The position numbers and the translations under genes were made by a program. Positions 63,095 to 64,000 of a stretch of 64,000 nt of DNA are shown in pieces (position 1 is the first letter of the stretch; each line of letters opens with the position of its first letter). Under the pieces are notes generated by a model. That model made no database searches, was not told the DNA's origin, and saw only the letters and a list, made by a program, of their open reading frames with translations. The DNA is from Caenorhabditis elegans. Its lineage: Eukaryota > Nematoda > Chromadorea > Rhabditida > Rhabditidae. The stretch covers positions 19,221,501 to 19,285,500 of the forward strand of contig NC_003283.11 in assembly GCF_000002985.6 (NCBI RefSeq), in the 5' to 3' direction.

Positions 63095-64000
63095 ACCAGT
63101 TTGAAAATCAAATTTCAATAAAATTTTTGTGGAAAATTCATTTGTTCAGAATATTTAAAATCATTGAGGTGAAAGCGGCTAAATTGTAAAGGGTCCTCGA
63201 TGCACCATGAGCTGTAAAAGGGCACCACTGGTCTAAACTGGCGTAACTCTAGAACCTGATTAGCTACAAGATTTTTAAGCATATTTTCTGAGAGTTAAAT
63301 TTATGGAAAGGTTTTTTATATTTTTTCAACAACGTATTTTTCATATGTGAAACTACGGTTTTCAACTGAAAAACGCTAATTTTACTTCAATTTTTTAAAA
63401 TTTTCAGTAACAATCATAGATTTTGAATAAGTTTTTAAATAAGTCACAAGATTTCATCAAAATTTAAGTTTCATTTTTTTCAATTTCTTTTGAGAAAATT
63501 GATGAAAACATTTTTTTTTTCCGTCCGAAATGGTTCAAATGTGTAGAATTAATTTTTTTAGCGTATTGGCAGCAAATTACTTACAGAAATTGTTCTCAAA
63601 TCATGCTAGATGGTTCAAAAAACCGAAAAGAAATCGGCGAAATTCAGTACTAAATCAAAAAATTTTGGCAAAATTATAAATTTCTAATTATGTAATATAC
63701 CCACAGATTTATTTAATTGCACCAAAAAGGATTTTTACTACATTCTTTTAAAATTTTAAATAAAAATACCATTAACTGTGCTTTTTTCTAAGACTACAGC
63801 CAGATGTACCCATTCATAGCCAGTGGACAATTTATAACACATTTTTTTAGACATGGCACAACCAAACACCACAAAGATATTATCTAACATTGTTGAACTG
63901 CTCGATGCACCATGTCTCGAAAACTAGTTTTTCATTTCTAATTATCCCCGATTTTGTTGTAATTTTTTCTTTCGATTTTTTTCCGATTTGTTTTGTTTTT
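63095..64000. other. AT-rich 3' flank, no gene seen
   Basis: Bases 63205-63300 (GAGCTGTAAAAGGGCACCAC, then AACCTGATTAGCTACAAGAT) match 35935-36010, a dispersed repeat. GATGCACCATG occurs at about 63200 and 63904. No coding feature recognised. Confidence 0.5.

Noticed and set aside
63197..63915. GATGCACCATG repeats as additional primer-binding sites
   Set aside because: They match 11 bases near the retrotransposon PBS but have no LTR beside them; they are short dispersed-repeat text.

Overview
The window looks like a repeat-rich chromosome arm of a Caenorhabditis nematode, most likely C. elegans or a very close relative. The introns are short, with GTAAGT-like donors and TTTTCAG acceptors. 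TTAGGC (the nematode telomere motif) occurs in arrays. Palindromic MITEs are common. The gene content is nematode-expanded families: F-box/FBA_2 (fbxb type), a str-class chemoreceptor, an oac-like SGNH protein, a DUF1248-type GNAT and a BEL/Pao LTR retrotransposon. Gene models were built by hand from splice signals and reading-frame continuity; those called intact close without a frame error.

Layout. 1-1.4 kb: 3' end of an oac-like gene. 1.5-3.6 kb: FBA_2 relic and a broken F-box gene. 4.1-5.4 kb: intact str-like receptor (minus). 6.9-12.2 kb: an intact PB1-like/ZZ zinc-finger gene (229 aa) flanked by an inverted duplication of a truncated relative, with telomere-like hexamer arrays in their introns and two F-box pseudogenes outside. 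12.4-20.6 kb: four apparently intact F-box/FBA_2 genes (330, 385, 340 and 385 aa), the 385-aa pair being an inverted duplication, plus copies of a head-to-head promoter/F-box cassette. 21.3-31.6 kb: five broken F-box copies. 32.4-35.2 kb: intact GNAT gene (315 aa). 37.1-39.1 kb: multi-pass membrane protein with a Q/N-rich tail (minus). 43.1-48.2 kb: divergent but intact F-box/FBA_2 gene (367 aa) whose introns are packed with transposon-derived hairpins. 48.5-60.6 kb: a 12,067-bp BEL/Pao retrotransposon (minus) with 537-bp LTRs differing at two positions and a perfect 5-bp target duplication. 61.1-63.1 kb: intact F-box/FBA_2 gene (343 aa) with an intron made of TTCTAGAA (heat-shock-element-like) repeats.

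The F-box/FBA_2 proteins are expected to be substrate adaptors of SCF ubiquitin ligases: the N-terminal F-box binds Skp1-related proteins and the C-terminal FBA_2 region recognises targets. The locus is a birth-and-death cluster, with about six intact copies beside at least eight broken ones.

The most unusual object is the retrotransposon. A BEL-type zinc-knuckle ORF lies upstream of the gag (DUF1759) ORF rather than at its end, appears to be spliced, and could join gag in frame across a 1,964-nt intron that contains eight tandem 29-bp stem-loops. Gag and pol share one frame separated by a single TGA, and RNase H carries a one-base frameshift.
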